Origin: an uncultured Verrucomicrobiales bacterium
GTDB lineage: Bacteria; Verrucomicrobiota; Verrucomicrobiia; Verrucomicrobiales; DEV007
Direction of reading: 5' to 3'
Assembly: GCA_937922595.1 (NCBI GenBank)
Contig: CALAIY010000102.1
Coordinates: forward strand, 1 to 45,238
DNA length: 45,238 bases
In this document: in pieces, positions 24,819-33,439 of the stretch
Numbering within the stretch: the first letter of the stretch is position 1
How the letters are laid out: each line of letters begins with the position of its first letter
Translations under genes and position numbers: made by a program
The notes under the pieces: generated by a model
What the model was told of the DNA's origin: nothing
The model's database searches: none
The model's input: the letters and a program-made list of their open reading frames with translations, nothing else

Positions 24819-24884
24819 ATGTCGATTTGGTGCAAAGCTTGGGTGGGAGTTGGCTTTGCGCGAAATCGACAAAACTGAAAGCTA

Positions 24885-25955
24885 TCAATTCCCAACAAGC
24901 GGCTCAGCGCCCACTTCCGCAGCAAGTTCATTAAACTCACCTAGCTCGGCATCGGTGAAAAGTAGCCCGCCGGCTTTTGCTGTTTCGGCGGCAGCCTGTG
25001 CTTCGAGCTGTCCGGGGAGGAGGCAGTTATCGTTGCCGTGGCCGAGGATGTCTTCGATTACGGCTTTGACGTTGCCGGCTTGATCACGGCCTGCGGCGAA
25101 GGCTCCGGAGTTCATGGCATCTGGGTGGATGACTTGGAAGTAGAAGTTCGGTGTGCGTTTTTCGCCTTCGGGTGTCTGGCGGCTACGAAGGGTGGGGAGG
25201 GAGCCGCCGATGAAGCCGCCTACGATTTCATTGATGAGGCTGAGGCCGTAGCCTTTGTGGCGGCCGAAGGGAAGGAGGGCGGAGACGGCGTTTGGGTCTT
25301 GAGTGGGGTTGCCATCTTTATCGACTGCTGAATCTGGAGGGAGGGTTTGCCCTTCGCGTTTGAATTGCTGGACGCGTCCCATGGCAACGGTGGAGGTGGC
25401 CCAGTCAATTACGATTGGGTAGCCTACGGCGTCGGTGGTGGGAAATCCCCAGGAGTGGGGGTTTGTTCCGAGGGTGGGGAACTTACCGCCGAAGGGGACT
25501 ACTTCGGCGAGGGCTGCTGTGCAATTGGTGTAGGCGATGTAGCCGCGCTTGGCGGCGTCCATCACGTAGCCGCCACCCCAGAGGTAGTGGAAGGCGTTGT
25601 CTACACTGACTTGGCCGATGCCGTATTTATCGGCCATGGCGATGCAGGCTTCCATGGCTTCGAAGGCGGTGGCTTGGCCAAGCTTCATATTCGCGTTCCA
25701 GACTTGGGAGGCTTCGAATTTACTTGGGAGCTTTTCAATGGTGGCTCCGGGAGTGCAGCCGCCGCCTTTGGAGCCGAAGAGTTCATCGAGGTGGAGGGCT
25801 TTGATTGCATTGTGCGTCCGGATTCCGTGGGTGGAAGCCATCTCGCAAAACTTGGCGCCTGCGGCGGCTTCTTCAGGAGTGAAGCCACGGTGCTCGTAGG
25901 CGGCTTGGACGAGGGCATTGTGTGCGGCGGCGGAGACGGTTTTGAATTCGGACAT
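24885..25955 (-). CDS. Ldh2/malate-lactate dehydrogenase family oxidoreductase (ComC/YlbC-like)
   Basis: A 356-residue NAD(P)-dependent oxidoreductase of the Ldh_2 family, a fold unrelated to classical lactate dehydrogenases. Members reduce 2-oxoacids such as oxaloacetate, 2,3-diketogulonate, ureidoglycolate partners or 3-sulfopyruvate. Diagnostic parts are MASTHGIRTHN (39-49, active-site His region), the glycine-rich nucleotide loop FGGKFPTLGTNPHSWGFPT, VIDWATSTVA and PFGRHKGYGLSLINEI. The length is normal. The gene follows a D-isomer-type 2-hydroxyacid dehydrogenase by 75 bases in the same direction, so the two probably form an operon acting on related 2-hydroxyacids, perhaps of opposite chirality. 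Confidence 0.9.
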   Translation of the reverse strand: MSEFKTVSAAAHNALVQAAYEHRGFTPEEAAAGAKFCEMASTHGIRTHNAIKALHLDELFGSKGGGCTPGATIEKLPSKFEASQVWNANMKLGQATAFEAMEACIAMADKYGIGQVSVDNAFHYLWGGGYVMDAAKRGYIAYTNCTAALAEVVPFGGKFPTLGTNPHSWGFPTTDAVGYPIVIDWATSTVAMGRVQQFKREGQTLPPDSAVDKDGNPTQDPNAVSALLPFGRHKGYGLSLINEIVGGFIGGSLPTLRSRQTPEGEKRTPNFYFQVIHPDAMNSGAFAAGRDQAGNVKAVIEDILGHGNDNCLLPGQLEAQAAAETAKAGGLLFTDAELGEFNELAAEVGAEPLVGN

Positions 25956-26030
25956 TTTGGAAGTGTTTAGTTTTCAGCGGCTAGAACTCGAGGGTTTCGA
26001 GGTGGCTGTGCAGCTTGTGATTTTTTGGGA

Positions 26031-27023
26031 TCACTCGGTGATTTTGATGACGCCTTCGGGGAGTGGTGCGTCGTTTGCCTGGAAGACTTCGCCGCTGCTG
26101 AGGGCGTTGATGAGGTTTTGGGTGGCTTTCATGGCTTGGCGGGGGACGGATTCGTAGGTGCGGGAGCCGATGTGGGGGGTGATGATGGTCTTGGGGTGCT
26201 GCAAAACCGGGTGGTCGGCTGGGGGGGGTTCTTGGTCGAGGACGTCTGCTGCGTAGCCGGCGAGGTGGCCGGAATCGAGGGCGGCTAGGATGGCGGCGTT
26301 GTCGGTGAGTTCACCGCGGGAGGTGTTCACTATGTAGCTGCCTTTGGGCATGAGGGCGATGCGTTCGGCGTTGATGAGGCTTTGGGTGGCGGCGGTGAGC
26401 TTGGTGTGGGGGCTGATGATATCGACGGCGGTGAAGAGAGTTTCGATGGAGTCGTGGCGGATGATGTCGTATTGCTCGGCGAATTCTTGTGGCCAGTAGT
26501 TCCCAAAAGCGTGGACTTCCATATCGAAGGCGCGGGCGCGTTTGGCGACTTCTTGGCCGATGCGGCCGAGGCCGACGAGGCCGATTTTTTTCTGCCAGAG
26601 TTCGTGGCCGGTGAGGCGGGTCCATTCGCCGGCGCGGCAGTGATTTGCCTCAGTGATGAGGTTGCGCACGAGGGCGAGGAGGAGGGCGAAGGTGTGCTCG
26701 GCTACGGTGGTGTGGTTTACCCCGGGGGTGAAGAGGACGGGGAGGCGGAGGTCGGCGCAGGCGGTGAGGTCGATCTTATCGAGGCCGATGCCGTATTTGG
26801 AAATTACTTTGAGGCGGGGGGAGCATTTTTCGAGGACTTGGCGGGTGAGGGCGTCGTCGCCGCAGAGGAAGGCATCGAAGTCTCCTGCGAGCTCCATCAT
26901 TTGGGCTTCGCTGAGGGGGCCGCGTTCCATGTGGACGTCGTAGCCTTGAGATTGGAGAAGCTCGTGGTGGGGACCGGGGGTGTCCTGGTAGGAGGTGGTG
27001 GAGAGTAAAACGCGTTGGCTCAT
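26031..27023 (-). CDS. D-isomer-specific 2-hydroxyacid dehydrogenase (phosphoglycerate dehydrogenase-like)
   Basis: A 330-residue NAD-dependent enzyme. The Rossmann motif GLVGLGRIGQEVA is at residues 148-160. The catalytic trio of the family is complete: Arg236 (NTSRGE), Glu265 (DQEPP) and His284 (TPHIGS). SKYGIGLDKID and GVNHTTVAEHTFALLLAL are typical of the phosphoglycerate/phosphonate/sulfolactate dehydrogenase branch. It lacks the C-terminal ACT domain of long SerA, so a serine-biosynthetic role is not implied. First gene of a likely two-gene operon with the Ldh2-family enzyme. Divergent from the small protein at 27078. Confidence 0.92.
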   Translation of the reverse strand: MSQRVLLSTTSYQDTPGPHHELLQSQGYDVHMERGPLSEAQMMELAGDFDAFLCGDDALTRQVLEKCSPRLKVISKYGIGLDKIDLTACADLRLPVLFTPGVNHTTVAEHTFALLLALVRNLITEANHCRAGEWTRLTGHELWQKKIGLVGLGRIGQEVAKRARAFDMEVHAFGNYWPQEFAEQYDIIRHDSIETLFTAVDIISPHTKLTAATQSLINAERIALMPKGSYIVNTSRGELTDNAAILAALDSGHLAGYAADVLDQEPPPADHPVLQHPKTIITPHIGSRTYESVPRQAMKATQNLINALSSGEVFQANDAPLPEGVIKITE

Positions 27024-27077
27024 GGGGGCGTGAGTGTGTGGTTTCCTCTGGGGCGAATCAAGTGTCTAGTGGTGGAT

Positions 27078-27320
27078 ATGCCAACCGATGAGATCGAACG
27101 AAACCTTGGATTACAACCTCTGGATGCTTTGCTGACGCGCCTGGAGCTGGGGAACCACGATCTGGTAGAGGCGTCGCCGGTGCAGCTGACGCATAAGCAG
27201 GTAGCGCGGGCGCGGAAGGGGCGGCGGCTGACTCGAAATATGCAGGATAAGATCCTGGTGGCAGTGAATAAGGCGGGGAAGGGGACGTTTGTGCAGGGGG
27301 ATCTTTTTAATTATCGCTAG
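27078..27320 (+). CDS. Small basic protein with a possible Cro/XRE-like helix-turn-helix
   Basis: An 80-residue protein; ATG at 27078 was chosen over the longer frame because conservation-like sequence begins at MPTDEIERNLGLQPLDALL. The second half, LTHKQVARARKGRRLTRNMQ then DKILVAVNKA, looks like a recognition-helix pattern of Cro/C1-type HTH domains, though the family was not identified. It precedes the FAD oxidoreductase and men genes by 30 bases in the same direction, so it might belong to that transcript or regulate it (inference). Confidence 0.6.
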   Translation: MPTDEIERNLGLQPLDALLTRLELGNHDLVEASPVQLTHKQVARARKGRRLTRNMQDKILVAVNKAGKGTFVQGDLFNYR

Positions 27321-27350
27321 AAGCGAAGCGGGAATACGGAACTTCACTTT

Positions 27351-28376
27351 ATGGAGACTGATTGGGTGATTGCTGGAGGTGGCTTGGCGGGCACTACTTT
27401 AGCTTGGGAGCTTTTGGGGCTGGGGCAGGAGGTGAAAATCGTAGACCCGCTGGAGCGGGAAACATCTTCACGGGTGGCGGCGGGATTAGTGACTCCGGTG
27501 ACGGGGAAGGGGCTGAATGTGAGTTGGAGGTTTGCGGAGCTGCAGCCGGTGGCGGTGGCGTTTTACCGTGAGCTGGAGGTGCGTTTGGGGGCGAAGTTTT
27601 ATTATGAAATGCCGATTGTGCGGGTCTTCGGATCGGAGAAGGAGCGGGTGAAGTGGGAGAAGAAGAGGGAGTGGCCTGAGATTGCGGAGTGGGTGGAGGA
27701 TGGGGATGCGGCGTTTCCGGAAACGGTGGATGCTCCTTTTGGAGGGTTTGTTATGAAGGGTGGTGGGTATTTGGATGTGGAGGCGTTTTTGGCGGCTTCA
27801 CATGGGAGGTGGCGTGAGGAAGGTGTTTTGGATGTGGGGAAGGTCGATCTTGAAAGCTTGCCGGAGAGTCGTTGTGGGACGGTGCTTTGTCTGGGCGCTG
27901 CGGCGGCTGGCGTCGCGCCATTCGATTGGGTGCCCTTTCGTGCGGCGAAGGGGGAGATCTTGGATCTGGAATCAGCTCATGATGCGTCCCAGGTAATGAA
28001 TCAGGTGGGAACGTGGCTACTGCCGGTGGGGCAGGGGAAATTTCGCACGGGAGCGACGTATTCGTGGGAGCCGCTGGATGCGATTCCTACGTGTGAGGGG
28101 CGGGAGGATGTGGAGCGTCGGGTGCGAGGATTTTTGAAAGCAGATTATGAAGTGACTGGGCACCGGGCGGGGGTGCGGCCGGTGATTGCGGCGAGTAAGG
28201 CGCTGATGGGGAGGCATCCTTCGCGACCGGAGGTGGTGTTTTTCAATGGCTTGGGATCGAAGGGGGTGTTGGTGGCTCCGTTTTTTGCGCGAATGTTGGC
28301 GAGGCATCTTGTGCTCGCGGAGGGAATCGAGGATGAGGTGAATCTTGCTAAGATACTTGCTCAAAGTGGAAGTTGA
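27351..28376 (+). CDS. FAD-dependent oxidoreductase (DAO family)
   Basis: A 341-residue flavoprotein with the N-terminal dinucleotide fold VIAGGGLAGTTLAWELL (residues 6-22) and an acidic end of strand two (VKIVDP). SSRVAAGLVTPVTGKGLNVSW and the C-terminal FFNGLGSKGVLVAPFFARML are typical of the D-amino-acid oxidase/glycine oxidase family. Substrate is unknown: amine or amino acid oxidation is the family norm. It sits directly before menH (15-base gap) and probably shares the menaquinone transcript; no menaquinone step needs such an enzyme, so the link may be only positional. Confidence 0.85.
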   Translation: METDWVIAGGGLAGTTLAWELLGLGQEVKIVDPLERETSSRVAAGLVTPVTGKGLNVSWRFAELQPVAVAFYRELEVRLGAKFYYEMPIVRVFGSEKERVKWEKKREWPEIAEWVEDGDAAFPETVDAPFGGFVMKGGGYLDVEAFLAASHGRWREEGVLDVGKVDLESLPESRCGTVLCLGAAAAGVAPFDWVPFRAAKGEILDLESAHDASQVMNQVGTWLLPVGQGKFRTGATYSWEPLDAIPTCEGREDVERRVRGFLKADYEVTGHRAGVRPVIAASKALMGRHPSRPEVVFFNGLGSKGVLVAPFFARMLARHLVLAEGIEDEVNLAKILAQSGS

Positions 28377-28391
28377 TCGTTAGATGTCGCG

Positions 28392-29087
28392 ATGATTTGG
28401 GCTCTTCATGGGAATTTGGGTTCGCCCGCAGACTGGAATGGTCTTGAGGAGGCGTGCGGGATGGAGGTGCGAGCGCTCGATTTGTATGCGGCGCGACAAT
28501 CGATGGAAAATGTGGGGGCATGGCTCCGCGAGATGGCGGCGGATGATGCTGAGCCGATTTTGCTCGGATATTCGATGGGAGGGAGGCTGGCGCTGGAGGC
28601 GCTGGTAGAAGATTGCTCGGCGTGGGCGGCGGCGGTGATCGTTTCGGCGCAGCCGGGGCTGGCAGATCCGGTGGAGCGGCAGGCTCGGCTGGTATCGGAT
28701 GGAGGCTGGGCGGGGATGCTGGAAAAGGGGGAGCAGGGATGGGCGAATTTTCAGACGGCGTGGGATCTTCAGCCGGTGCTTGCGGGGCGGGCGCGTGCCT
28801 CGGTGAGTCGGGAGTGGCGAGAGGGGCTGGATGCGGGATTTGTAGAGTGGTCTTTGGGGAATCAGCCTGATTTAGTGCCGATGTTAGATCGGGTGCGGAT
28901 TCCGGTATTGTGGGTGACGGGGGAGGAGGATGCGAAGTATTCGAAAGTGGCGAAGCGGGCGTGTGCGGTGCTGCCTGGAGCCGAGCATGTGGTGGTGGAG
29001 GGAGCCGGGCATCGGGTGCCGTGGGAGGCGCACGATTTTTTCCCAGTGATCGTGCGGACGTTTGCGGAGAAGTCCGGCTTGCTCTAG
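28392..29087 (+). CDS. menH: Alpha/beta hydrolase, probable SHCHC synthase MenH
   Basis: A 231-residue alpha/beta hydrolase. MenH eliminates pyruvate from SEPHCHC to give 2-succinyl-6-hydroxy-2,4-cyclohexadiene-1-carboxylate in menaquinone synthesis. The oxyanion strand reads ALHGNLGSPADW (4-15), the nucleophile elbow GYSMGGRLAL has Ser61, an acidic residue lies in VTGEEDAKY and the His is in EGAGHRVPWE. Sequence alone would only say hydrolase; placement directly before menB-menA-menC-menE makes MenH the natural call. The start ATG at 28392 lies 15 bases after the preceding stop. Confidence 0.82.
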   Translation: MIWALHGNLGSPADWNGLEEACGMEVRALDLYAARQSMENVGAWLREMAADDAEPILLGYSMGGRLALEALVEDCSAWAAAVIVSAQPGLADPVERQARLVSDGGWAGMLEKGEQGWANFQTAWDLQPVLAGRARASVSREWREGLDAGFVEWSLGNQPDLVPMLDRVRIPVLWVTGEEDAKYSKVAKRACAVLPGAEHVVVEGAGHRVPWEAHDFFPVIVRTFAEKSGLL

Positions 29088-29111
29088 GGAGCGTAGCACT
29101 CGCAACTTACT

Positions 29112-29924
29112 ATGTGGAATTCAGTAAAAGACTTCGAAGATATCCGGCTTGAAACGACGGAGGACGGCATTGCCAAAATTACAATCAACCGCCCGGAGGT
29201 GCGCAATGCGTTTCGTCCGCAGACGGTGAAGGAGATGCTAGTGGCATTTGAATGGGCTCACGAGGCTCCAGAGGTGGGGGTGATTATTTTGACGGGTGAG
29301 GGCGACAAGGCGTTTTGCTCGGGGGGCGATCAGAAGGTGCGCGGTGATGGGGGCTATGTGGGCGGTGATGGTGTGCCGCGACTTAACATCCTTGATGTGC
29401 AGAAAAAAATTCGAGGGATTCCGAAGCCAGTGATTGCGATGGTGGCGGGATACGCGATTGGCGGGGGGCATGTGCTTCACGTGGTGTGCGACCTGACGGT
29501 GGCGGCGGATAATGCGCGCTTCGGGCAGACTGGCCCGAAGGTGGGCTCTTTTGATGGAGGTCTTGGATCGAGCTATCTTGCTCGGATCGTGGGGCAAAAA
29601 AAGGCGCGGGAAATTTGGTATCTTTGCCGACAGTACGATGCGGAGCAGGCGCTGGAGATGGGGCTGGTGAATACGGTGGTGCCGCTGGCGGAGCTTGAGG
29701 CGGAGACGGTGAAGTGGTGTCGTGAAATTTTGGAGCATTCGCCGCTGGCGCTGCGCTGCTTGAAGAGTGCGCTGAATGCGGATTGTGATGGTCAGATGGG
29801 GCTTCTCGACATGGCGGGAAATGCGACGCTGCTCTATTACTTGAGCGAGGAGGCAAAGGAGGGGAAACAGGCGTTTATTGAAAAACGGAAGCCAGATTTT
29901 TCGAAGTTCCCACGTTTTCCGTGA
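29112..29924 (+). CDS. menB: 1,4-dihydroxy-2-naphthoyl-CoA synthase MenB
   Basis: A 270-residue crotonase-fold enzyme that cyclises o-succinylbenzoyl-CoA to 1,4-dihydroxy-2-naphthoyl-CoA. Diagnostic stretches: [37 protein letters not shown] (oxyanion hole and the MenB-specific loop), [40 protein letters not shown] and the C-terminal [21 protein letters not shown]. Length is normal. It ends in a four-base overlap with menA (GTGA), showing translational coupling. Confidence 0.97.
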   Translation: MWNSVKDFEDIRLETTEDGIAKITINRPEVRNAFRPQTVKEMLVAFEWAHEAPEVGVIILTGEGDKAFCSGGDQKVRGDGGYVGGDGVPRLNILDVQKKIRGIPKPVIAMVAGYAIGGGHVLHVVCDLTVAADNARFGQTGPKVGSFDGGLGSSYLARIVGQKKAREIWYLCRQYDAEQALEMGLVNTVVPLAELEAETVKWCREILEHSPLALRCLKSALNADCDGQMGLLDMAGNATLLYYLSEEAKEGKQAFIEKRKPDFSKFPRFP

Positions 29925-30802
29925 GTCGGGTTCTTCCTTGGATATTGGCGGGGCGTCCTAAGACGTTGCCAGCTGCGGTGGTGCCGGTGTGGGTGGGGTG
30001 TGTGCTGGCGTATGTGCTCTATGGAGAGTTCTGCCTGTGGCTGGCGCTAGCCACGGCGGGGAGTGCGGGGCTGATTCAGATTGCGACCAATTTTTTTAAT
30101 GACGCAATCGATTTTGGAAAGGGATCGGATACGGAGAAGCGGCTGGGGCCGCGTCGGGTGACGGCGAGTGGAGATCTTTCGGCGAGCTCAGTGATGCGGG
30201 CGGGGGTTGTGACGCTTCTATTGGCTTGTGCGGTGGCGGTGCCGATGATTGTGGAGCGGGGGTGGCCGGTTTTGTTGATTGGGATTCCGAGTTTGTATTT
30301 TAGTTTTGGCTATACGGGGGGACCGCTGCCGCTTGCGTATCGGGGATTGGGCGAGCTTTTCGTAGTGCTGTTTTTTGGACTGATTGCGGTGGCGGGGACG
30401 GTGTTTGTGCAGTCTGGAGAGTGGGGAGGAGTGGATTCTGTGGTGCTTGGTTTGCAGGTGGGTGCGCTTTCGACGGTGCTGATTGCGGTGAATAATTTAC
30501 GGGATCGTGAAGAGGATGCGGGGACGGGGAAGCGCACGTTGGCGGTGCGTTTTGGAGAGGTGTTTGGAAAGGTGGAAATTATAGCGCTCTGTCTGTTTCC
30601 TTACGCTCTTGGGGTGTATTGGCTGCGGCAGGTGGAGATGGGGGGCGGCTTCTGGTGGCCGCTTGTGGCACTCGTTCCCGGAGCGATTGTGAGTGGAGTG
30701 GTGACGGCCAATCCTCCGGGGCCGGTGTATAATAAAATGCTGGGCGTTGCAGCGTTGCAGCTGGTGCTCTTCGCGGGGCTTTTCCATTTTGGTGTGCTGT
30801 GA
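29921..30802 (+). CDS. menA: 1,4-dihydroxy-2-naphthoate polyprenyltransferase MenA
   Basis: A 293-residue UbiA-family integral membrane prenyltransferase that attaches the isoprenoid tail to 1,4-dihydroxy-2-naphthoate, giving demethylmenaquinone. The two Asp-rich sites for the polyprenyl diphosphate and Mg2+ are [17 protein letters not shown] and [39 protein letters not shown] at the start is characteristic of MenA. About eight or nine hydrophobic helices follow. Start is GTG at 29921, overlapping menB by four bases; it also overlaps menC by four. Confidence 0.95.
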   Translation: MSRVLPWILAGRPKTLPAAVVPVWVGCVLAYVLYGEFCLWLALATAGSAGLIQIATNFFNDAIDFGKGSDTEKRLGPRRVTASGDLSASSVMRAGVVTLLLACAVAVPMIVERGWPVLLIGIPSLYFSFGYTGGPLPLAYRGLGELFVVLFFGLIAVAGTVFVQSGEWGGVDSVVLGLQVGALSTVLIAVNNLRDREEDAGTGKRTLAVRFGEVFGKVEIIALCLFPYALGVYWLRQVEMGGGFWWPLVALVPGAIVSGVVTANPPGPVYNKMLGVAALQLVLFAGLFHFGVL

Positions 30803-31695
30803 GCCTTTACATTCATCGATATGAAATGCGCTCTGCGGGAGCGCTCAATAGAGCTTCGGCTCGTGATGTATTTAATGGTGTGCTTGTAAGGATTGGGGAT
30901 GGTTTTGGGTGCTTGCATCCGTGGCCAGAGCTTGGTGATGTGCCGCTGGATGAGCAGCTTGCCGCTTTAGAATCGGGCGGGAAGACGCCTTTGATCGAGA
31001 GGATGATGGTTTGTGCAGCAGCTGATGGTGCGGCGAGGCGCGAGGGGCGGAGCCTTTTCGAGGGACTTGAGATTCCGGTAAGTCATTATTCACTTCCGAA
31101 TTCGGAGGTGGAAGTGCCGGATGAGTTTTCGGTGGTGAAGGTGAAGCTTGGGAAAGATGCGGAAGAAAGGATGCTCGCGGTTGCGGAGGCGAATCCCGCC
31201 CTGCGATTGCGGGGGGATTTTAATGGGACATCGAGTGCGGATGATTTTGTGAAATGGGCGGAGCAGCTTCCTGTGGCGGTGAAAGGGAGATTGGATTTTG
31301 TGGAGGATCCTTTTGCTTTTGATGCCGTCAATTGGGCTTTGGTGGAGGGGCAGACGGGGATTCCGCTGGCGATTGATCGAAAGGAAGGGAAGGCGCGGTG
31401 GCCGCTTCGGGTAATGAAGCCGGCGGTGGAAGATGTGTCTGCGGAGATCGTGGGGCGTCGTGTGGTGACGTCTTATATGGATCATCCATTGGGGCAGGTG
31501 TATGCGGCTTGGTGCGCGGCGGTAGATCCGAGTCTGGCGGGAGAGACTCATGGATTGGTCACACAGCACCTTTTTGAGCCGGACGTATTTTCTGAGGTTT
31601 TGGGTGAGGCTTCGCCGATTCTTAAAGTCCCGGATGGTGCTGGCTTGGGGTTTGGCGAAGTGTTAGAGTCGTTGCCTTGGAAGAAACTCTGCTAG
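30799..31695 (+). CDS. menC: o-Succinylbenzoate synthase MenC
   Basis: A 298-residue enolase-superfamily enzyme, on the short side for the family, that dehydrates SHCHC to o-succinylbenzoate. The active-site set can be followed: Lys114/Lys116 (VVKVKLG), metal ligands Asp140 (RGDFNG), Glu169 (VEDP) and Asp193 (AIDRKEG), and base Lys207 (VMKPAVE). The N-terminal capping domain is short. Start GTG at 30799 overlaps the menA stop (GTGA). Position between menA and menE supports the call over other enolase-family acid sugar dehydratases. Confidence 0.9.
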   Translation: MSLYIHRYEMRSAGALNRASARDVFNGVLVRIGDGFGCLHPWPELGDVPLDEQLAALESGGKTPLIERMMVCAAADGAARREGRSLFEGLEIPVSHYSLPNSEVEVPDEFSVVKVKLGKDAEERMLAVAEANPALRLRGDFNGTSSADDFVKWAEQLPVAVKGRLDFVEDPFAFDAVNWALVEGQTGIPLAIDRKEGKARWPLRVMKPAVEDVSAEIVGRRVVTSYMDHPLGQVYAAWCAAVDPSLAGETHGLVTQHLFEPDVFSEVLGEASPILKVPDGAGLGFGEVLESLPWKKLC

Positions 31696-32759
31696 GCGAA
31701 AATTGGGAAAACCGCGTGCTCCCGGGCGGTGCGGCTGCGGTGGAAGCGTGGCTGGCTCAAGAGTCTCGCCGGGAAACGGTCGTTTTTGCGACTTCTGGTT
31801 CGTCTGGAACACCCAAGTGGGTCGTGCATACGCGGAGGACGCTTGAGGCTTCGGCGCGCGCGGTGAATGCGCATTTGGAGGTTTCTTTTGCGGATCGCTG
31901 GTTACGTGCGATTCCGGCGGTTCATGTGGGCGGCTTCGCGATACACGTCCGTGCAGCTTTGGCGGGGATTGCGGCGGATGTATTCGAGGAGCGCTGGAAT
32001 GTAGAGGGATTTATCAATGCTCTGCGGGTGAATGGGACGACGCTGGTCTCGCTTGTCCCGGCTCAGATCTTCGACCTTGTGGAATTTGGTGTTTCGCCGG
32101 AGGCGGGGCTGAGGGCTGTCGTGGTGGGGGGAGGGCGGCTTGATTCCGATCTTGCGGCAAAGGCTCGTGCGCTTGGGTGGCCGGTGCTCGCAAGCTATGG
32201 ATCGACTGAAGCGGGCTCGCAGGTGGCGACTGAATTGCCAGGGCGGCCGGGAGAAATGGTGCTGCTTCCAGGGTGGGAAATTCGAGATGATGCGGTGCGG
32301 GGTGCGGCTCTGGCCGATGGAATATTGGTGGAAAGCGGGAGTGGGCTTCGGCTGGAGCGAATCGCGGATGAATTAGGCTGGTTTGTGACAGGGGATCGGC
32401 TCGAGATTGACGATCGCGGTAATATTACGGAAGTGAAAAGGCTTGGTCGCACAGTGAAAGTGCTTGGCGAGCTTGTGGATCTCGATGCTGTGGAAGCGGT
32501 TTACCGCTCTGCAGCTCCTTCTGGTGTGCGTGTGGCTTTGGTCGCGGTGCCTGATCTCCGGAGCGAAAATGCCCTCGCACTGGCGGTAGAAGGGGAAGTG
32601 GGATGGGTGCGCAGCGTCAAAATTACAGGGCTTTTTCGCCCTGCCAAAGTGCGTCAATTTTCAAGTATTCCGAGTGGGGCTCTCGGGAAACCTCATTATG
32701 GAGAAATTGCGTCTCAATTCCTCTCAGAAAGAGCTTGCAAACCCTCAGCCAGCCTCTAA
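31677..32759 (+). CDS. menE: o-Succinylbenzoate--CoA ligase MenE-like (short AMP-binding enzyme)
   Basis: A 360-residue member of the ANL adenylating superfamily, shorter than the usual 450-500. It would activate o-succinylbenzoate with ATP and CoA before MenB acts. Motifs: P-loop VVFATSGSSGTPK (35-47), ASYGSTEAGS (A5-like), FVTGDRLEIDDRGNI (A7), a degraded A8 region KRLGRTVKVLGELVDLDAVE lacking the usual GGE, and the C-terminal catalytic Lys in SGALGKPHYGE. The start is TTG at 31677, inside the 3' end of menC (19-base overlap); the first ATG is far too late. Last men gene of the run; rpsN starts 18 bases later. Confidence 0.85.
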   Translation: MEETLLGENWENRVLPGGAAAVEAWLAQESRRETVVFATSGSSGTPKWVVHTRRTLEASARAVNAHLEVSFADRWLRAIPAVHVGGFAIHVRAALAGIAADVFEERWNVEGFINALRVNGTTLVSLVPAQIFDLVEFGVSPEAGLRAVVVGGGRLDSDLAAKARALGWPVLASYGSTEAGSQVATELPGRPGEMVLLPGWEIRDDAVRGAALADGILVESGSGLRLERIADELGWFVTGDRLEIDDRGNITEVKRLGRTVKVLGELVDLDAVEAVYRSAAPSGVRVALVAVPDLRSENALALAVEGEVGWVRSVKITGLFRPAKVRQFSSIPSGALGKPHYGEIASQFLSERACKPSASL

Positions 32760-32777
32760 AACTCTCACCCCCTAATT

Positions 32778-33047
32778 ATGGCCAAGAAATCCTGGATCGA
32801 GCGCAATAAGCGCAAACAAGCAACCGTCGATAAATACGCTGAGCTCCGTCGCCAGCTGAAGAAGGAGAACGATTATACCGGTCTCACGATGCTTCCGCGT
32901 GATGCTAGCCCGACTCGTGTTGTGAATCGCTGCGAGGCCACTGGTCGTCGTCGTGGATACCTTCGTCGCTTCAAGCTTTCCCGTATTGCTTTCCGTGAGC
33001 TCGCTTCCGCCGGAATGATTCCAGGCGTTACGAAATCGAGTTGGTAA
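32778..33047 (+). CDS. rpsN: 30S ribosomal protein S14
   Basis: An 89-residue basic protein of the zinc-free S14 class: [33 protein letters not shown] and [20 protein letters not shown] are diagnostic. It lacks the CxxC pairs of zinc S14, having a single Cys. S14 binds 16S rRNA in the head of the small subunit. Here it lies outside the usual ribosomal operon, 18 bases behind menE. A GCAACC/GGTTGC hairpin (33067-33082) follows it but has no T tract. Confidence 0.96.
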   Translation: MAKKSWIERNKRKQATVDKYAELRRQLKKENDYTGLTMLPRDASPTRVVNRCEATGRRRGYLRRFKLSRIAFRELASAGMIPGVTKSSW

Positions 33048-33148
33048 CGACCTGTTGGTCGCTGAGGCAACCATGCGGTTGCTGGGATACATCAACTAGC
33101 GTGCATACGCTGGTTTGTGTACTGGCACCGTTACGATAATGTCCTGAC

Positions 33149-33400
33149 GTGCCATTTTACGAATATGTCGCGGTCGATCTTGAGAAAGGTTGCCGTATCT
33201 GCGTCAAAGGATTCGAGCTTCGACGCCCCATTGATCGTCCTGCTTTGGAGAATTGTCTCCTGTGTAAGCAGCCGGTGAAGAAGAAGATCACTCGGGTGAA
33301 TACCCCGAAGATCACGAAGCCGCTCTCAGTGAGCGATGCTAAGAAGGCTGGGTTTACCGTGCTGGAAAAGCGCGACGAGGGTGTTTACGAGCGCCAGTGA
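33149..33400 (+). CDS. FmdB-like zinc-ribbon protein
   Basis: An 83-residue protein from GTG at 33149. MPFYEYVAVD recalls the FmdB/CxxC_CXXC_SSSS family start (MPxYEY). The zinc-ribbon cysteines are Cys15-x2-Cys18 and Cys36-x2-Cys39. The rest is Lys-rich (VKKKITRVNTPKITK). FmdB-type ribbons are small putative regulators without a settled role. A promoter-like pair TGGTTT (33111-33116) and GATAAT (33135-33140) with an 18-bp spacer would start transcription about two bases before the GTG, so the mRNA may be leaderless. Confidence 0.72.
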   Translation: MPFYEYVAVDLEKGCRICVKGFELRRPIDRPALENCLLCKQPVKKKITRVNTPKITKPLSVSDAKKAGFTVLEKRDEGVYERQ

Positions 33401-33439
33401 GTGGTTGCTTCCTCCGCGTGGGATTTGGATTGGCTCCCT

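Noticed and set aside
25347-25970. 207-codon plus-strand frame opposite the Ldh2 gene
   Set aside because: Gly/Val-rich antisense shadow of a well-supported minus-strand enzyme.
26382-27008. 208-codon plus-strand frame opposite the 2-hydroxyacid dehydrogenase
   Set aside because: Antisense shadow created by G-rich codons; no domain.
33067-33082. Intrinsic terminator after rpsN
   Set aside because: GCAACC/GGTTGC forms a 6-bp hairpin but no T tract follows, so it is mentioned only under rpsN.
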